Part shown: positions 6,239-6,245 of the stretch, one piece after another
How the letters are laid out: every line of letters begins with the position of its first letter
How positions within the stretch are numbered: the first letter of the stretch is position 1
DNA from: Clostridia bacterium
GTDB taxonomy: Bacteria; Bacillota; Clostridia; RUG12999
Length of the DNA stretch: 6,245 nucleotides
Assembly: GCA_017502065.1 (NCBI GenBank)
Contig: JAFVVU010000273.1
Span: 1 to 6,245 of the forward strand
Direction: 5' to 3'
Translations under genes and position numbers: made by a program
The notes under the pieces: generated by a model
Database searches by the model: none
The model's input: only the letters and a program-made list of their open reading frames with translations
What the model was told of the DNA's origin: nothing

Positions 6239-6245
6239 ATATTTA

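Overview
The window reads as an ordinary chromosomal stretch from a Gram-positive bacterium, most likely an anaerobic member of Bacillota class Clostridia. This is inferred from the moderately low GC (judged by eye), purine-rich Shine-Dalgarno sites, canonical sigma-A type promoters, a small zinc-ribbon (C+) form of ribosomal protein L28, and a DUF4091 sugar-enzyme-like gene of the sort common in gut carbohydrate degraders. All five genes lie on the + strand and use the standard code. There is no sign of a phage, an insertion sequence, a CRISPR array or an RNA gene.

Layout. Bases 1-1638 hold the 3' part of a large DUF4091 protein whose start lies outside the window. Bases 1639-1792 are an AT-rich spacer with a weak palindrome, two pairs of short direct repeats and a good extended -10 promoter. 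rpmB (1793-1981) follows as a single-gene unit closed by a strong intrinsic terminator at about 2004-2035. A perfect consensus promoter (TTGACA, 17 bp, TATAAT, with a TG extension) at 2057-2085 then drives what looks like a three-gene operon: a short-chain dehydrogenase/epimerase-like protein (2117-3082), thrS for threonyl-tRNA synthetase (3114-5054) and prfA for peptide chain release factor 1 (5067-6134). The genes are separated by only 31 and 12 bases, and the unit closes with an intrinsic terminator at 6213-6238.

How the genes fit together. rpmB, thrS and prfA are translation genes (ribosome assembly, tRNA charging, termination). The nucleotide-sugar-epimerase-like gene heading the operon has no obvious translational role and its substrate cannot be read from the sequence. 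The DUF4091 gene is probably an independent accessory gene for glycan use.

I did not find a new biological system. The points most worth a second look are the fully consensus promoter on an unassigned dehydrogenase, the lack of room for a T-box leader ahead of thrS, an atypical ThrRS sequence in class II motifs 2 and 3, prfA ending in UAG (the codon only its own product reads) without prmC next to it, and a possible decayed tandem duplication upstream of rpmB.
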